Shown: piece after piece, positions 53,988 to 64,000 of the stretch
Numbering within the stretch: the first letter of the stretch is position 1
How the letters are laid out: each line of letters begins with the position of its first letter
Source of the DNA: Paraburkholderia sartisoli
Lineage (GTDB): Bacteria > Pseudomonadota > Gammaproteobacteria > Burkholderiales > Burkholderiaceae
DNA: 64,000 nucleotides
Direction: 5' to 3'
Assembly: GCF_900107685.1 (NCBI RefSeq)
Contig: NZ_FNRQ01000001.1
Coordinates: forward strand, 930,001-994,000
Made by a program: the position numbers and the translations under genes
Notes under the pieces: generated by a model
What the model was told of the DNA's origin: nothing
Seen by the model: only the letters and a program-made list of their open reading frames with translations
The model's database searches: none

Positions 53988-56178
53988 GGCGTTCTCCCTC
54001 AAGCTCCTCGCCGCGGCCGCCCACCAGTGCCTCCAGCGGCGACTGCGGATCGAGCAGCGCGGTACGTATGAAATGCAGATGACTCAGAATGCGTTGCAAC
54101 TGGTGTCGCTCTTCGCGCGAAGGCGTAAACGTCGCGAGCACCAGTTGCGTCGACGCGATGGCGTCGGCGGTGGCGAGCAGCGCTGCGTCCATGCGCCCGG
54201 CGCGCGGATGGTCGAAGAGCGCCGCGAGCGCGTCGCGCATCGTGCGGATCGCCACCCGCCACGGCGTTGATTCGGCGTAGCGCGGTTCGGCGGGCAGCGT
54301 CGCGAGCTCGCGGCGCACGTCGATGACCGCGTTGCCCACTTCCAGCACCGCGAATAGCCAGCGCAGCGTGTTCAGCTTCAGCTCGGGTTCGCCCTCGGCG
54401 AGCGCGTTGATCTGGAACATCAGGTCGCGCGCGCCGCTCTCGAAGCGTGAACGCAGGCGCGCGAACCGCCCGTGGCAACTCAGCACCACCTGGCGGTGCA
54501 GATCGTGGAAGAGCCGGTTGCGCAGCCAGGGCGTCGACGGCGGCAGCAGCACCGCGAACGCAATCGCCGACACCAGCATCGACATCACGAGCGCGAGCGC
54601 GTCGTTCATGAAGCTCGTCGGGTCGTAGTGGATGAGGTTGTCCGGACCCGCGAGGAAACAGAAGAAGATGCAATAGCCGACGCCGTAGCCGGCCAGCTTC
54701 GGCCGCGTCGTCATGAACACGCCCAGCAGCAGGAACGGCGTGAGCGCAAGGGCGAGCAGCGGAAAGCCGTCGATGTGCGGATAGATGCCGAACGTGACGA
54801 TCATCCCCATGATCGTCGAAAGCACGGTGCCCGCCGCCATCTGGAACGCGGTGCGCGTCGGATACGGCGACGACGACGCCAGCGCGCAGATCGCCGCCGC
54901 GTTCAGCACGAGCGTCGTGCCGCTCGGCCACGCGGTCGCGATCCAGAACGCGCCGAGCACCAGCATCACGACGACCGCGCGCAGGCCCGCGACGCCCGCC
55001 GCGATCGCATTGGTCTTCGGCTCGTAGCGCTCGATCCAGCGTTCGCGCTCATGCGTATCGACGGCAAGCGACGCATACGTGGCCGCGTAGGCATGCAGGT
55101 CGTCGACGAAGCGATACAGCAGCTCGCTCGCCGTGTCGAAGTCGAGCAGTGGACACTCGGGTTTCGTCTCGAGCTCGGCGCGCGTCGCACGGATGCGCTT
55201 CGGCAGCGCGGCCTTGTACGCATCGAGTTGCGCGGCCGCGGAAGCGGCGTCGGCCGCGGTCAGCACCGGCTCGCCCGCGCCCGATTTCGCGAGCAGCGGC
55301 GCGATTTCCTTGAAGTACGGTTCGAGCGCGGCGATGGTATCGGCGGCGGCCGTCTGGTGCAGACGGTTCATCAACTGATGCAGCGCATGAAAACGTGTCG
55401 ACGCGGTCATGAACTCGCTGTTCAGCCGCGACAGACGCCCGCTTTTCATCCGCGATTCCGGGCTCTCGAACACGGCCACGCTGCGGGTCGCCTCGAAGCC
55501 GACGATATCGGCGACGAAGCGCGCGTTCGTCGCCTCGATCTGCTCGCGCGGCACGCGCCCGGACAGCGCGCCCGACACGTATTCGACGAACGCGCTGAAG
55601 CGCGCGCGCACGGTGGAGCGCATCTGTTCGCCCGCATGCTGCGGAAACACGAGCGCACTGACGGCGCCCGAACACAGGATGCCAAGCGTGACCTCGGCCA
55701 CCCGCGTGAGCGCCGACAGGAACGCGCCGTCCGGATGCTGCGAGGCCGGAATGCCGATCAGCGCGGCCGTGTAGCCCGCGAGCACGAAGCCATACGAGCG
55801 GAAGTTGCGGTTACGCGCCGCGCCGGCCGTGCAGATGCCGACCCAGAGCGCGGTCGAGATCATGAAAAGCTCTGGCTGCTGCGAAAAAAGCCCGAGCAGC
55901 GCGAGCATCACGACAAGCCCGACGAGCGTGCCGCAAATCCGGTAGAAGCTCTTCGCGAGCACCATCCCGCTTTGCGGCTGCATCACGACGAACACGGTCG
56001 TCATCGCGGTGCGCGGCTGGGGCAGGTCGAGCCTCATCGCAATGGCGAGCGTGAGCAGCGCCGCGACGATCGCCTTGAACATGTAGATCCAGGTGCGACC
56101 GTCGGTGCGGGCCCAGTCGGCAGCGGCCGTATAGAACGCGGTGAGCGGCGACGGGGCGGAGGAAAGAGGCGTGGACAT
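53977..56178 (-). CDS. FUSC-family inner-membrane exporter (AaeB-like)
   Basis: Inner-membrane subunit of a pump, probably for hydroxylated aromatic acids, 733 residues. Two membrane blocks (about residues 30-180 and 370-510) alternate with cytoplasmic regions, the arrangement of FUSC/AaeB proteins. The first block has MRLDLPQPRTAMTTVFVVMQ and SGMVLAKSFYRICGT; the second IATAWPSGTTLVLNAAAICA. ATG 56178 is chosen because the frame up to 56394 is Arg- and Pro-rich shadow inside the upstream gene. It overlaps the DUF1656 gene and lies 13 bp after the lipoprotein gene. Confidence 0.92.
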   Translation of the reverse strand: MSTPLSSAPSPLTAFYTAAADWARTDGRTWIYMFKAIVAALLTLAIAMRLDLPQPRTAMTTVFVVMQPQSGMVLAKSFYRICGTLVGLVVMLALLGLFSQQPELFMISTALWVGICTAGAARNRNFRSYGFVLAGYTAALIGIPASQHPDGAFLSALTRVAEVTLGILCSGAVSALVFPQHAGEQMRSTVRARFSAFVEYVSGALSGRVPREQIEATNARFVADIVGFEATRSVAVFESPESRMKSGRLSRLNSEFMTASTRFHALHQLMNRLHQTAAADTIAALEPYFKEIAPLLAKSGAGEPVLTAADAASAAAQLDAYKAALPKRIRATRAELETKPECPLLDFDTASELLYRFVDDLHAYAATYASLAVDTHERERWIERYEPKTNAIAAGVAGLRAVVVMLVLGAFWIATAWPSGTTLVLNAAAICALASSSPYPTRTAFQMAAGTVLSTIMGMIVTFGIYPHIDGFPLLALALTPFLLLGVFMTTRPKLAGYGVGYCIFFCFLAGPDNLIHYDPTSFMNDALALVMSMLVSAIAFAVLLPPSTPWLRNRLFHDLHRQVVLSCHGRFARLRSRFESGARDLMFQINALAEGEPELKLNTLRWLFAVLEVGNAVIDVRRELATLPAEPRYAESTPWRVAIRTMRDALAALFDHPRAGRMDAALLATADAIASTQLVLATFTPSREERHQLQRILSHLHFIRTALLDPQSPLEALVGGRGEELEGERHAT

Positions 56179-56191
56179 GGGAGCGCCGCGC

Positions 56192-57811
56192 TTACTTCGG
56201 TGACGCCGTGCCGGCCGGCCGCGTGGCGGCGGTGGCGGCGGTGGCAGCGGGCTCGGCGGCGGGCGTCGTCGATGCAACCGGCGTGGCCGGCGCGTCTGGC
56301 GCGGCCGGTGCCGGCGTCTTCTTGCCGCGTCCGTGCGCGGGCAGCGTTGCGGCGGTATCGGGGCCGTCTTCCGGTTCAATGACGCCGCCGCCAAGCGCCG
56401 TCACGAGCGAAGCCTGCACGCCGATCCGTTCGGCCTGCACGCGCGCGACGCCTTCCTGCGCGCGCAGCAGTTGCGTCTGCGCGATGAGTACGTTCAGGTA
56501 GTCGGTCAGGCCGCGCCGGTAACCCTCCGCCGACAGCTGGTAGTTCCGGCGCGCCGCATCGACGGAGCGCTGTTCGTCCTTCGCCTGTGTCTCGAGCGAT
56601 TTCATCCGCACGATCTGGTCGGCGATATCCTTGAGCGCGCTCACGATCGTCTGGTTGTACTGGTCGACGGCGACGTCATAGCCGGCGGACGCCGCACCGA
56701 GCTGCGCACGCAGCCGGCCACCCTCGAAGATCGGCAGCGACAGCGCGGGGCCCGCCGTCCATCCGCCGTTCGCCGCATGCAGGAACTGGAACATCGGGCC
56801 AGCCGCCGCAAAGCCGCCGACCGACGCGAGCAGGTTGATGTCCGGATAGAAGCCGGCCTTCGCGACGTCGATGCCGCGCGCCTGCGCGGCGACCGTCCAG
56901 CGGGCGGCGACGACGTCCGGCCGGTGACCGATGAGCTCGGCCGGCAACGTCGAAGGCAGGCCGACCGGCGCCGCGAGCCCGATGGTTGGGCGCGTGATCG
57001 ATTCGCCGGCGCCCGGGCCCTTGCCCGCGAGCGCGGCGAGCTGGTTGCGCCCGAGGGCGATCGCTTCTTCGTAGACGTCGATCTGACGTTCGTATTCAGG
57101 CAGCGGTGTTTCGGCCTGGCTCACCTCGAGTTGTGTGCCGAGGCCGCCTTTCAGGCGCCTCGTCGCGAGATCCAGAATGCGGTGCTGCTGGTCGACCGTC
57201 GATTTCGCGATGTCGAGCAGCGCGTAATTCATCGACATCTGGACGTATGCGCGCACGATGTTCGCTTCGAGTTCGAGCTGGGCGGCGCGGGCGTCGGCGG
57301 CCGACGCGTGCGCCATGTCCAGCGCGCGTTCGGCGTTGTTGTGGTCGCGGCCCCACAGGTCGAGATGGTACGAGAGGCTGATCGTGCCGGTGTTGTTCCA
57401 GGTGTTCGCGTCGGAGAGCGGACCCGGACCGTAATAGACGTTGTCCGGCCAGTGCTGGCGCTGGAGCGACAGATCGCCCTTTACCTGCGGCGAAAGCGCC
57501 GCGGCGGCCACGCCCGCGAGCGAGCGTGCCTCGCGCACGCGCGCCTGTGCGACCGCGAGCGTCGGATTGCCTTCCTGCGCGGCTGCAATCCATGCGTTCA
57601 GTTGCGGATCGTTATAGGCGCGCCACCACTCGGCGGCGGGCCATTTCGCGTCCGCGTTGGCCGCGCGGATCGCCGCGCCGGCGTCGAGCGTGGAGGAGTC
57701 GAGCCCGTGCGCCTGCGGCGCGATGCCTCCGGTACTGGCACAGCCAGTGATTATTAATGAGATCGTAAGAAAGCTGAGCGGAACGATCCATCTGGATACC
57801 GGAGACTGCAC
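56192..57811 (-). CDS. Outer-membrane efflux lipoprotein (NodT/OprM type)
   Basis: TolC-like outer-membrane channel of 539 residues. GTG 57811 follows GAGGAG by 7 bases, giving SRWIVPLSFLTISLIITGCAS with a lipobox; the ATG pair at 57850 has no such site. Two OEP repeats follow (about 55-260 and 270-480), with PAAEWWRAYNDPQLNAWIAAA and LNLLASVGGFAA. The last 60 residues are low-complexity Ala/Pro/Thr, beyond the family end. It starts the four-gene efflux operon and is divergent from the LysR gene. Together with FUSC, DUF1656 and HlyD it forms a complete three-layer pump. Confidence 0.93.
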   Translation of the reverse strand: MQSPVSRWIVPLSFLTISLIITGCASTGGIAPQAHGLDSSTLDAGAAIRAANADAKWPAAEWWRAYNDPQLNAWIAAAQEGNPTLAVAQARVREARSLAGVAAAALSPQVKGDLSLQRQHWPDNVYYGPGPLSDANTWNNTGTISLSYHLDLWGRDHNNAERALDMAHASAADARAAQLELEANIVRAYVQMSMNYALLDIAKSTVDQQHRILDLATRRLKGGLGTQLEVSQAETPLPEYERQIDVYEEAIALGRNQLAALAGKGPGAGESITRPTIGLAAPVGLPSTLPAELIGHRPDVVAARWTVAAQARGIDVAKAGFYPDINLLASVGGFAAAGPMFQFLHAANGGWTAGPALSLPIFEGGRLRAQLGAASAGYDVAVDQYNQTIVSALKDIADQIVRMKSLETQAKDEQRSVDAARRNYQLSAEGYRRGLTDYLNVLIAQTQLLRAQEGVARVQAERIGVQASLVTALGGGVIEPEDGPDTAATLPAHGRGKKTPAPAAPDAPATPVASTTPAAEPAATAATAATRPAGTASPK

Positions 57812-57858
57812 GATTTGCTCCTCAAATGACGATAGAACACTGTGCATCATTATATTTT

Positions 57859-57874
57859 TTCAGCGATTGCTGAA
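57859..57874. promoter_or_regulatory. Palindrome 1 in the efflux/LysR gap
   Basis: Perfect inverted repeat TTCAGCGATTGCTGAA (6-bp arms, 4-base spacer), in AT-rich DNA 48 bases before the efflux operon start. A candidate LysR binding site or half site. Confidence 0.5.
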
Positions 57875-57877
57875 TAA

Positions 57878-57906
57878 CCCGTAAAAATGAAAGGCATTTT
57901 TACGGG
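57878..57906. promoter_or_regulatory. Palindrome 2 in the efflux/LysR gap
   Basis: Perfect 12-bp inverted repeat CCCGTAAAAATG/CATTTTTACGGG (57878-57889 with 57895-57906), 5-base spacer. It lies 59 bases before the LysR start; the 29-bp symmetry is larger than the usual LysR box, so it may be an operator or an RNA hairpin in the leader. Confidence 0.6.
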
Positions 57907-57964
57907 AATTGAGATAATCGCTCTTGCGATTCATGTAACAATCGACCGGTCAAAGGAAGGATAT

Positions 57965-58903
57965 ATGGATACGCTCCAAAACATGCGCGTCTTTGTCCGG
58001 GTCGTGGAGGCAGGCAGCTTCACGGGCGCCGCGCAGCATCTGAATACCACGACCGCCTATTGTTCCCGCGCGGTGTCCGATCTGGAGGCGCATCTGCGCA
58101 CGCGGCTGCTCAACCGCACGACGCGACGCATCGCGCTGACCGAGGCGGGCGAGCGTTATCTGCAGCGCTGCGAGGAGATTCTCGCGTACGTCGACCAGGC
58201 GGAGGCGGAGGCGAGCGACGCTCACGCCCGCCCGTCCGGCAAGCTGAAAATACACGGGATGACGAGCTTCGGCCAGCACTACGTCGTGCCCGCCGTCGGC
58301 CGTTATCAGCAGCGCTATCCGGATGTACACGTCGAGCTGACGCTCGCGCAGCGCATGCCTGATCTGCTCGACGAAGGCTACGACGTGTCGCTCACGCTCG
58401 CGACCGGCCTGCCGGATTCCGGCCTCGTTTCGCAGCGACTCGGCAGCGCGTTCAGCATCGCCTGCGCGTCGCCGGCTTATCTGGAGCGCAACGGCATTCC
58501 GCAAACGCCCGCCGATCTCGCGAAACACACCTGCCTGCAGATGGTGACGCCGGTTTTTCCGTCCGACGAATGGATTTTCGATGGCCCGAACGGCCAGGAA
58601 TCGATATTCCTCGGGCCGGCGACGTTTCAGGTGAACGTCGCCGAAGCGATGGCGGTGGCGGTGCGCGAAGGCATGGGCGTCGGCCTGATTCCGATCTACT
58701 CGGCGATCAGCGGCCTGCGTAGCGGCGGTCTGGTCTGGATCCTGCCGGAATACACGTCGCAGGAAATGAACGTGTACGCGCTCTACGCGTCGCGCCAGTA
58801 TCTCGACGCGAAAATCCGCACGTGGGTCGAGTTCATGCGCGATGAACTGCCGGTGACGCTTGCCACCGATCAGGCCGAGTTGCGCCGCTTCGCGCGGACG
58901 TGA
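57965..58903 (+). CDS. LysR-family regulator of the efflux operon (AaeR/DsdC-like)
   Basis: Regulator of 312 residues, with an N-terminal HTH (residues 3-60: NMRVFVRVVEAGSFTGAAQH and the wing RLLNRTTRRIALTEAG) of the CrgA/AaeR subgroup and a C-terminal effector domain (GYDVSLTLATGLPDSGL and AVREGMGVGLIPIY). AAGGAAGG lies 6 bases before ATG 57965, so an upstream frame to 57887 is not used. It is divergent from the pump genes with 153 bp between, so it almost surely controls them, sensing an aromatic compound. Confidence 0.91.
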   Translation: MDTLQNMRVFVRVVEAGSFTGAAQHLNTTTAYCSRAVSDLEAHLRTRLLNRTTRRIALTEAGERYLQRCEEILAYVDQAEAEASDAHARPSGKLKIHGMTSFGQHYVVPAVGRYQQRYPDVHVELTLAQRMPDLLDEGYDVSLTLATGLPDSGLVSQRLGSAFSIACASPAYLERNGIPQTPADLAKHTCLQMVTPVFPSDEWIFDGPNGQESIFLGPATFQVNVAEAMAVAVREGMGVGLIPIYSAISGLRSGGLVWILPEYTSQEMNVYALYASRQYLDAKIRTWVEFMRDELPVTLATDQAELRRFART

Positions 58904-59127
58904 CCGTGCTGGTGAGCGCGCGCGTGACTGCGCGTGTGGCTATCTAACCGAATGGGCGCGTCCGGTTGCGTGCTGTTACACCCGTGGGGCATCGCAACAT
59001 TTCCTTACTTCTTCCCGCGAATCGATTTGCTAACGTGTGACGGGTGTACTGATCGACCAGTCGATCTGATATGCATGCGCGGCACACGAATCAATCGCAT
59101 CACCTGAACCGGATGAAGAGGAATTCC

Positions 59128-59283
59128 ATGGATACGCATCTGCTCGTCGGCATCGCCGTCATGCTCGGACTGATCGGAATCGCCGCCTGGCGTAATCTGC
59201 TGCGCACCCTGCGCCCGCAACCCCAACTCGTGCCGGTCAAGGTGTCCCGTCCCGTCCGTTCGGACCGCTCCGACATTCGCTGA
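59128..59283 (+). CDS. Small single-pass membrane protein, unknown function
   Basis: A 51-residue product with one hydrophobic helix (HLLVGIAVMLGLIGIAAW) and a basic tail ending RPVRSDRSDIR. AGAGGA lies 8 bases before ATG 59128. An in-frame ATG at 59113 is possible. No family is recognised. It stands in its own gap of over 500 bp between the LysR and metallophosphoesterase genes. Confidence 0.5.
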   Translation: MDTHLLVGIAVMLGLIGIAAWRNLLRTLRPQPQLVPVKVSRPVRSDRSDIR

Positions 59284-59311
59284 CCGGATCGCCTGCGCTC
59301 GTGACACCTCG

Positions 59312-59458
59312 TCACGATGGCGCTTTGATCGGACCCGGTTTGTCGGTGGGCAGGCGTCTGCCGCCCACGCGACACCACACGAATTTGCCTGCGGGCACGC
59401 AGTCCTTGCGCGCCAGCCCTTCACGCTCCCGCAATCGCAGCGCCGGATCGACGCCCAC
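59312..59458 (-). CDS. Possible small protein downstream of the metallophosphoesterase
   Basis: A 48-codon frame (GTG start 59458) that begins 27 bases after the metallophosphoesterase stop on the same strand. Its codons are strongly G/C in third position and the residues (GLARKDCVPAGKFVWCRVGG, then RRLPTDKPGPIKAP) look like a real basic peptide rather than shadow. There is no clear Shine-Dalgarno sequence, and an in-frame ATG lies within the upstream gene at 59509. No family is recognised. Confidence 0.35.
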   Translation of the reverse strand: MGVDPALRLREREGLARKDCVPAGKFVWCRVGGRRLPTDKPGPIKAPS

Positions 59459-59484
59459 GTGAGGCCGCCGAAGAACCTGCGGCG

Positions 59485-60315
59485 CTAGATTTCCACCACC
59501 TTGTCCCACGCGAAATCGGGGTTTTCGGGTTGTCGGCTACGACGGTCGATATAGCCGCGCGGGTTGCACACCACACGCGTGCCGTTCACCGTGTAGTCGA
59601 ACGGGGTATGCGTGTGGCCGTGAATCCACAGTGCGACGGGCGCCCGGACGAGTTCCGGCAGGTCGTTGACGAAGCCCGCCGACACGCGGTCGTCGGCGTA
59701 ACGGGCGGCGAGACTCTGCCGGTGCGGCGCGTGGTGGGTCACGACGATCGTCTTGCCGGCAAACGGCTTCGCCAGTTCCGCTTCGAGCCAGGCGCGCGCG
59801 CGCCGGTGTAGCGCGAGCGAATCGGCGGGCGTGAAGTCGCGTGGGCCAGCGGTGGCGCTGTCCTCGTTACCGGCGTCCGGCGCGTGCGGCCACGTGAGCT
59901 GGATGAGTCCGCGAAAATCGAGCATCACGCGTTCAGCCGCGGCAATCGATTCCGCGCGCGCTGCGTCGCTCGCGCCGTAGAGCTCGAAGTCGGTCCACAA
60001 CGTGGTGCCGAGCACGCGCCAGCGGCCGTCGGGGTCGACCAGCGAAGCATTGTTCAGGAAGTGGACGTTATCGACCGCGTGCGCCGCGTCGTGCATGGCC
60101 GACTCCAGCGCGCCGAATTCCCCGTCGTAGTACTCGTGGTTGCCCGGCACGTACACGACGGGCGCGGCGCCGTCGAACGTTTCCGCCGCCCAGCGCAGGC
60201 CGAGCGCATGGTTGTGGATGTCGCCCGCGAGGATCACCAGATCCGCGTTCGCGTGCGGGATCACTTCGGGCTCGTCGCTTTCGAGATGCAGGTCGGACAG
60301 AACGCGAATTTTCAC
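59485..60315 (-). CDS. Metallophosphoesterase
   Basis: Calcineurin-like phosphoesterase of 276 residues with an intact dinuclear metal site: LSDLHLES (Asp, His), AGDIHNH, PGNHEYYDG (Asn, His), VTHHAPH (His) and HGHTHTPF (His). A GTG at 60315 lies 8 bases after AAGGAG; another GTG at 60321 lies only 2 bases after it and is less likely. The protein ends HWD-like FAWDKVVEI. Substrate is not known. The dehydrogenase gene starts upstream on the same strand with 37 bp between. Confidence 0.9.
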   Translation of the reverse strand: MKIRVLSDLHLESDEPEVIPHANADLVILAGDIHNHALGLRWAAETFDGAAPVVYVPGNHEYYDGEFGALESAMHDAAHAVDNVHFLNNASLVDPDGRWRVLGTTLWTDFELYGASDAARAESIAAAERVMLDFRGLIQLTWPHAPDAGNEDSATAGPRDFTPADSLALHRRARAWLEAELAKPFAGKTIVVTHHAPHRQSLAARYADDRVSAGFVNDLPELVRAPVALWIHGHTHTPFDYTVNGTRVVCNPRGYIDRRSRQPENPDFAWDKVVEI

Positions 60316-60352
60316 GGACACGGCTCCTTCTTCAAGATCGATGCGCCGGATC

Positions 60353-61792
60353 TCAGCGTATCACCTTGCCGGCGTTCATCAGATTGAGCGGATCGAGCGC
60401 GGCCTTGAGCGTGCGCATCAGTTGAACCTCGACGGGTTGCTTGTAGTGCATCGCCTCGTCGATTTTCAGCTGCCCGAGGCCGTGTTCCGCGCTGATGCTG
60501 CCGCGATGCCGATGCACGCTGTCGTAGACGATCTGGCTGATCGATGTCTGATACTGCTTCAGAAACGCCCTGGCGTCGACACCTGCGGGTGCCTGGACGT
60601 TGTAATGCAGATTGCCGTCGCCGAGGTGGCCGAACGTCACCATGCGCGCGCCCGGCACGTGCTGCGCGATCGCCGCATCGGTTTCGTCGATGAAGTGGCC
60701 GATGCGCGAGATCGGCACGGCGATGTCGTGCTTGAGGTTCAATCCTTCCTCGGCCTGGGCGAGCGGAATATGTTCGCGCAGGTTCCAGAACGCCCGCGAC
60801 TGGGCGATGTTTTCCGCGACGACCGCATCCTCGACGAGGCCTTCCTCGAGCGCATGTTCCATCAGCCGTTCGAAGAGGGCGCGCGCGTGTTCCTCGCTCT
60901 CGCTGTCGGACAGTTCGAGGAGCACGGCCTGCGCGTGCGGTTCGGCGAACGGATAGCGCATCTGCGGGAAATGCGTGCCGACGAGCCTCAGGCAGAAATC
61001 CGACATCAGTTCGAAGCCGGTCAGCAGGGGCCCGGCAAAGCGCTGCGCGAGCGCGAGAAAATCGAGCGCCGCATGCGGCGACGCAAGCGCCGCGAGCGCC
61101 GTGACGCGCGCCGCTGGTTGCGGATGCAGCTTCATGACGGCGGCGGTGATGATGCCGAGCGTGCCTTCGGCGCCGATGAAGAGGTCGCGCAGGTCGTAGC
61201 CGGTGTTGTCCTTGCGCAGGCCACGCAGGCCGTCCCAGAGTTCGCCCTGCGCGGTGACGATTTCGAGGCCGAGACACAGTTCGCGCGTGTTGCCGTAACG
61301 CAGCACGCCGGTGCCACCCGCGTTCGTCGCGAGATTGCCGCCGATCGTGCAGCTGCCCTCGGCCGCGAGGCTGAGCGGAAACAGCCGGCCGGCTTCCTGC
61401 GCGCGCGCCTGGACCTCGGCGAGCACGACGCCTGCTTCGACGGTGATCGTGTTGTTGTGCGGATCGATGTCGCGAATGCGGTTCAGGCGCTTCAGGCTCA
61501 GCACGGCCTGCTCGCCGCTGGCGTCGGGTGTCGCGCCGCCCGCGAGTCCGGTGTTGCCGCCTTGCGGGACGATCACGATGCGGTGTTCGACGGCAAGCCT
61601 GACGAGCGTCGCCACTTCCTCAGCCGACGACGGGCAGAGCACCGCGAGCGTCGCGCCGGTGTAGCGGCGACGCCAGTCGGTGACGTACGGCGCGGTGTCG
61701 TGCGGGTCCGTCAGGACGTGCGCGGCGCCAATGGCCGCGCGGCATGCGGCGACGAACGGGTGATGGCGGGAGGCTTCGGCGGGTTGGCTCAT
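60353..61792 (-). CDS. FAD-linked D-2-hydroxyacid dehydrogenase (GlcD/D-lactate dehydrogenase type)
   Basis: Flavoenzyme of 479 residues oxidising D-lactate, D-2-hydroxyglutarate or glycolate. The FAD_binding_4 domain has VPQGGNTGLAGGATPD and AAEGSCTIGGNLATNAGGTG (FAD pyrophosphate site), and the C-terminal FAD-oxidase domain ends with FGHLGDGNLHYNV and SISAEHGLGQLK followed by LDPLNLMNAGKVIR, with the active His residues. Start ATG 61792 is the family start. It is upstream of the metallophosphoesterase on the same strand; substrate can not be told from sequence alone. Confidence 0.92.
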   Translation of the reverse strand: MSQPAEASRHHPFVAACRAAIGAAHVLTDPHDTAPYVTDWRRRYTGATLAVLCPSSAEEVATLVRLAVEHRIVIVPQGGNTGLAGGATPDASGEQAVLSLKRLNRIRDIDPHNNTITVEAGVVLAEVQARAQEAGRLFPLSLAAEGSCTIGGNLATNAGGTGVLRYGNTRELCLGLEIVTAQGELWDGLRGLRKDNTGYDLRDLFIGAEGTLGIITAAVMKLHPQPAARVTALAALASPHAALDFLALAQRFAGPLLTGFELMSDFCLRLVGTHFPQMRYPFAEPHAQAVLLELSDSESEEHARALFERLMEHALEEGLVEDAVVAENIAQSRAFWNLREHIPLAQAEEGLNLKHDIAVPISRIGHFIDETDAAIAQHVPGARMVTFGHLGDGNLHYNVQAPAGVDARAFLKQYQTSISQIVYDSVHRHRGSISAEHGLGQLKIDEAMHYKQPVEVQLMRTLKAALDPLNLMNAGKVIR

Positions 61793-61939
61793 GATGGTCG
61801 GTCAGCGTGTGTTGCGGGCTTCGGTGCGTAGGGTGCCTGTCTTGCGTGCGAGGTGCGTGGGGTTCCTGTCTTGCGTGCGAGGCGCATGCGACCGGCACGC
61901 GCATTTCAGTTGGCGTTTCCGCGTGTGCCTGGTCGCAAC

Positions 61940-64000
<2,061 letters not shown>

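Overview
The window is GC-rich chromosomal DNA from a betaproteobacterium of the Burkholderia/Paraburkholderia group. This is inferred from protein character (FUSC/DUF1656/HlyD efflux cassette, GlnS, AlaS, ValS and GalU of betaproteobacterial type), strong G/C third-position codon use and dense short-gap operons. No phage, plasmid, IS or CRISPR structure is visible. The genes are mostly core metabolism; the one accessory-looking stretch is a repeat-filled gap near 52 kb.

Layout. 1-9 kb: 3' part of uppP, a tRNA-Arg(UCU), a secreted phosphoesterase divergent from a di-haem peroxidase-like lipoprotein, small envelope proteins, a Nudix hydrolase, an orphan amino-acid binding protein and glnS. 9-20 kb: gamma-glutamyltransferase, a small serine hydrolase, a CaiB/BaiF CoA-transferase, alaS with a clear terminator, a divergent LysR/MFS pair, threonine aldolase and a Zn-ribbon Nudix hydrolase. 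20-26 kb: an iron-type alcohol dehydrogenase, a thioesterase and a branched-chain amino-acid-type ABC importer in which LivM and LivG are fused in one chain; no binding protein is encoded there.

26-38.4 kb is a complete-looking myo-inositol utilisation locus. A leftward operon encodes the binding protein, permease and ATPase of a sugar-type importer, then iolC (fused to a DUF2090 aldolase-like domain), iolD, iolE and iolB. A rightward operon encodes an RpiR-family regulator, iolG and a second Gfo/Idh/MocA dehydrogenase. The two operons diverge from a 265-bp region with a TGGAA-N6-TTCCA palindrome overlapping the -35 box of the regulator promoter. Together they would import inositol, oxidise it (IolG), dehydrate it (IolE), open the ring (IolD), isomerise (IolB), phosphorylate and cleave (IolC-DUF2090). 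iolA is not in the window.

38.4-50 kb: a TusA-like protein, galU, valS, uvrD with mtnN overlapping it by 4 bp, prpE, and an Fsr-type MFS exporter. 50-59 kb: a chemoreceptor, then a 980-bp gap built of an inverted repeat with a perfect 72-bp core, a third partial copy and an evolving hexanucleotide array, then a four-gene aromatic-acid-type efflux operon (outer-membrane lipoprotein, FUSC, DUF1656, HlyD) divergent from its LysR regulator across two strong palindromes. 59-64 kb: a small membrane peptide, a metallophosphoesterase, an FAD-linked D-2-hydroxyacid dehydrogenase, DUF2069 and wrbA, and the 5' part of a YihY membrane protein running off the window end.
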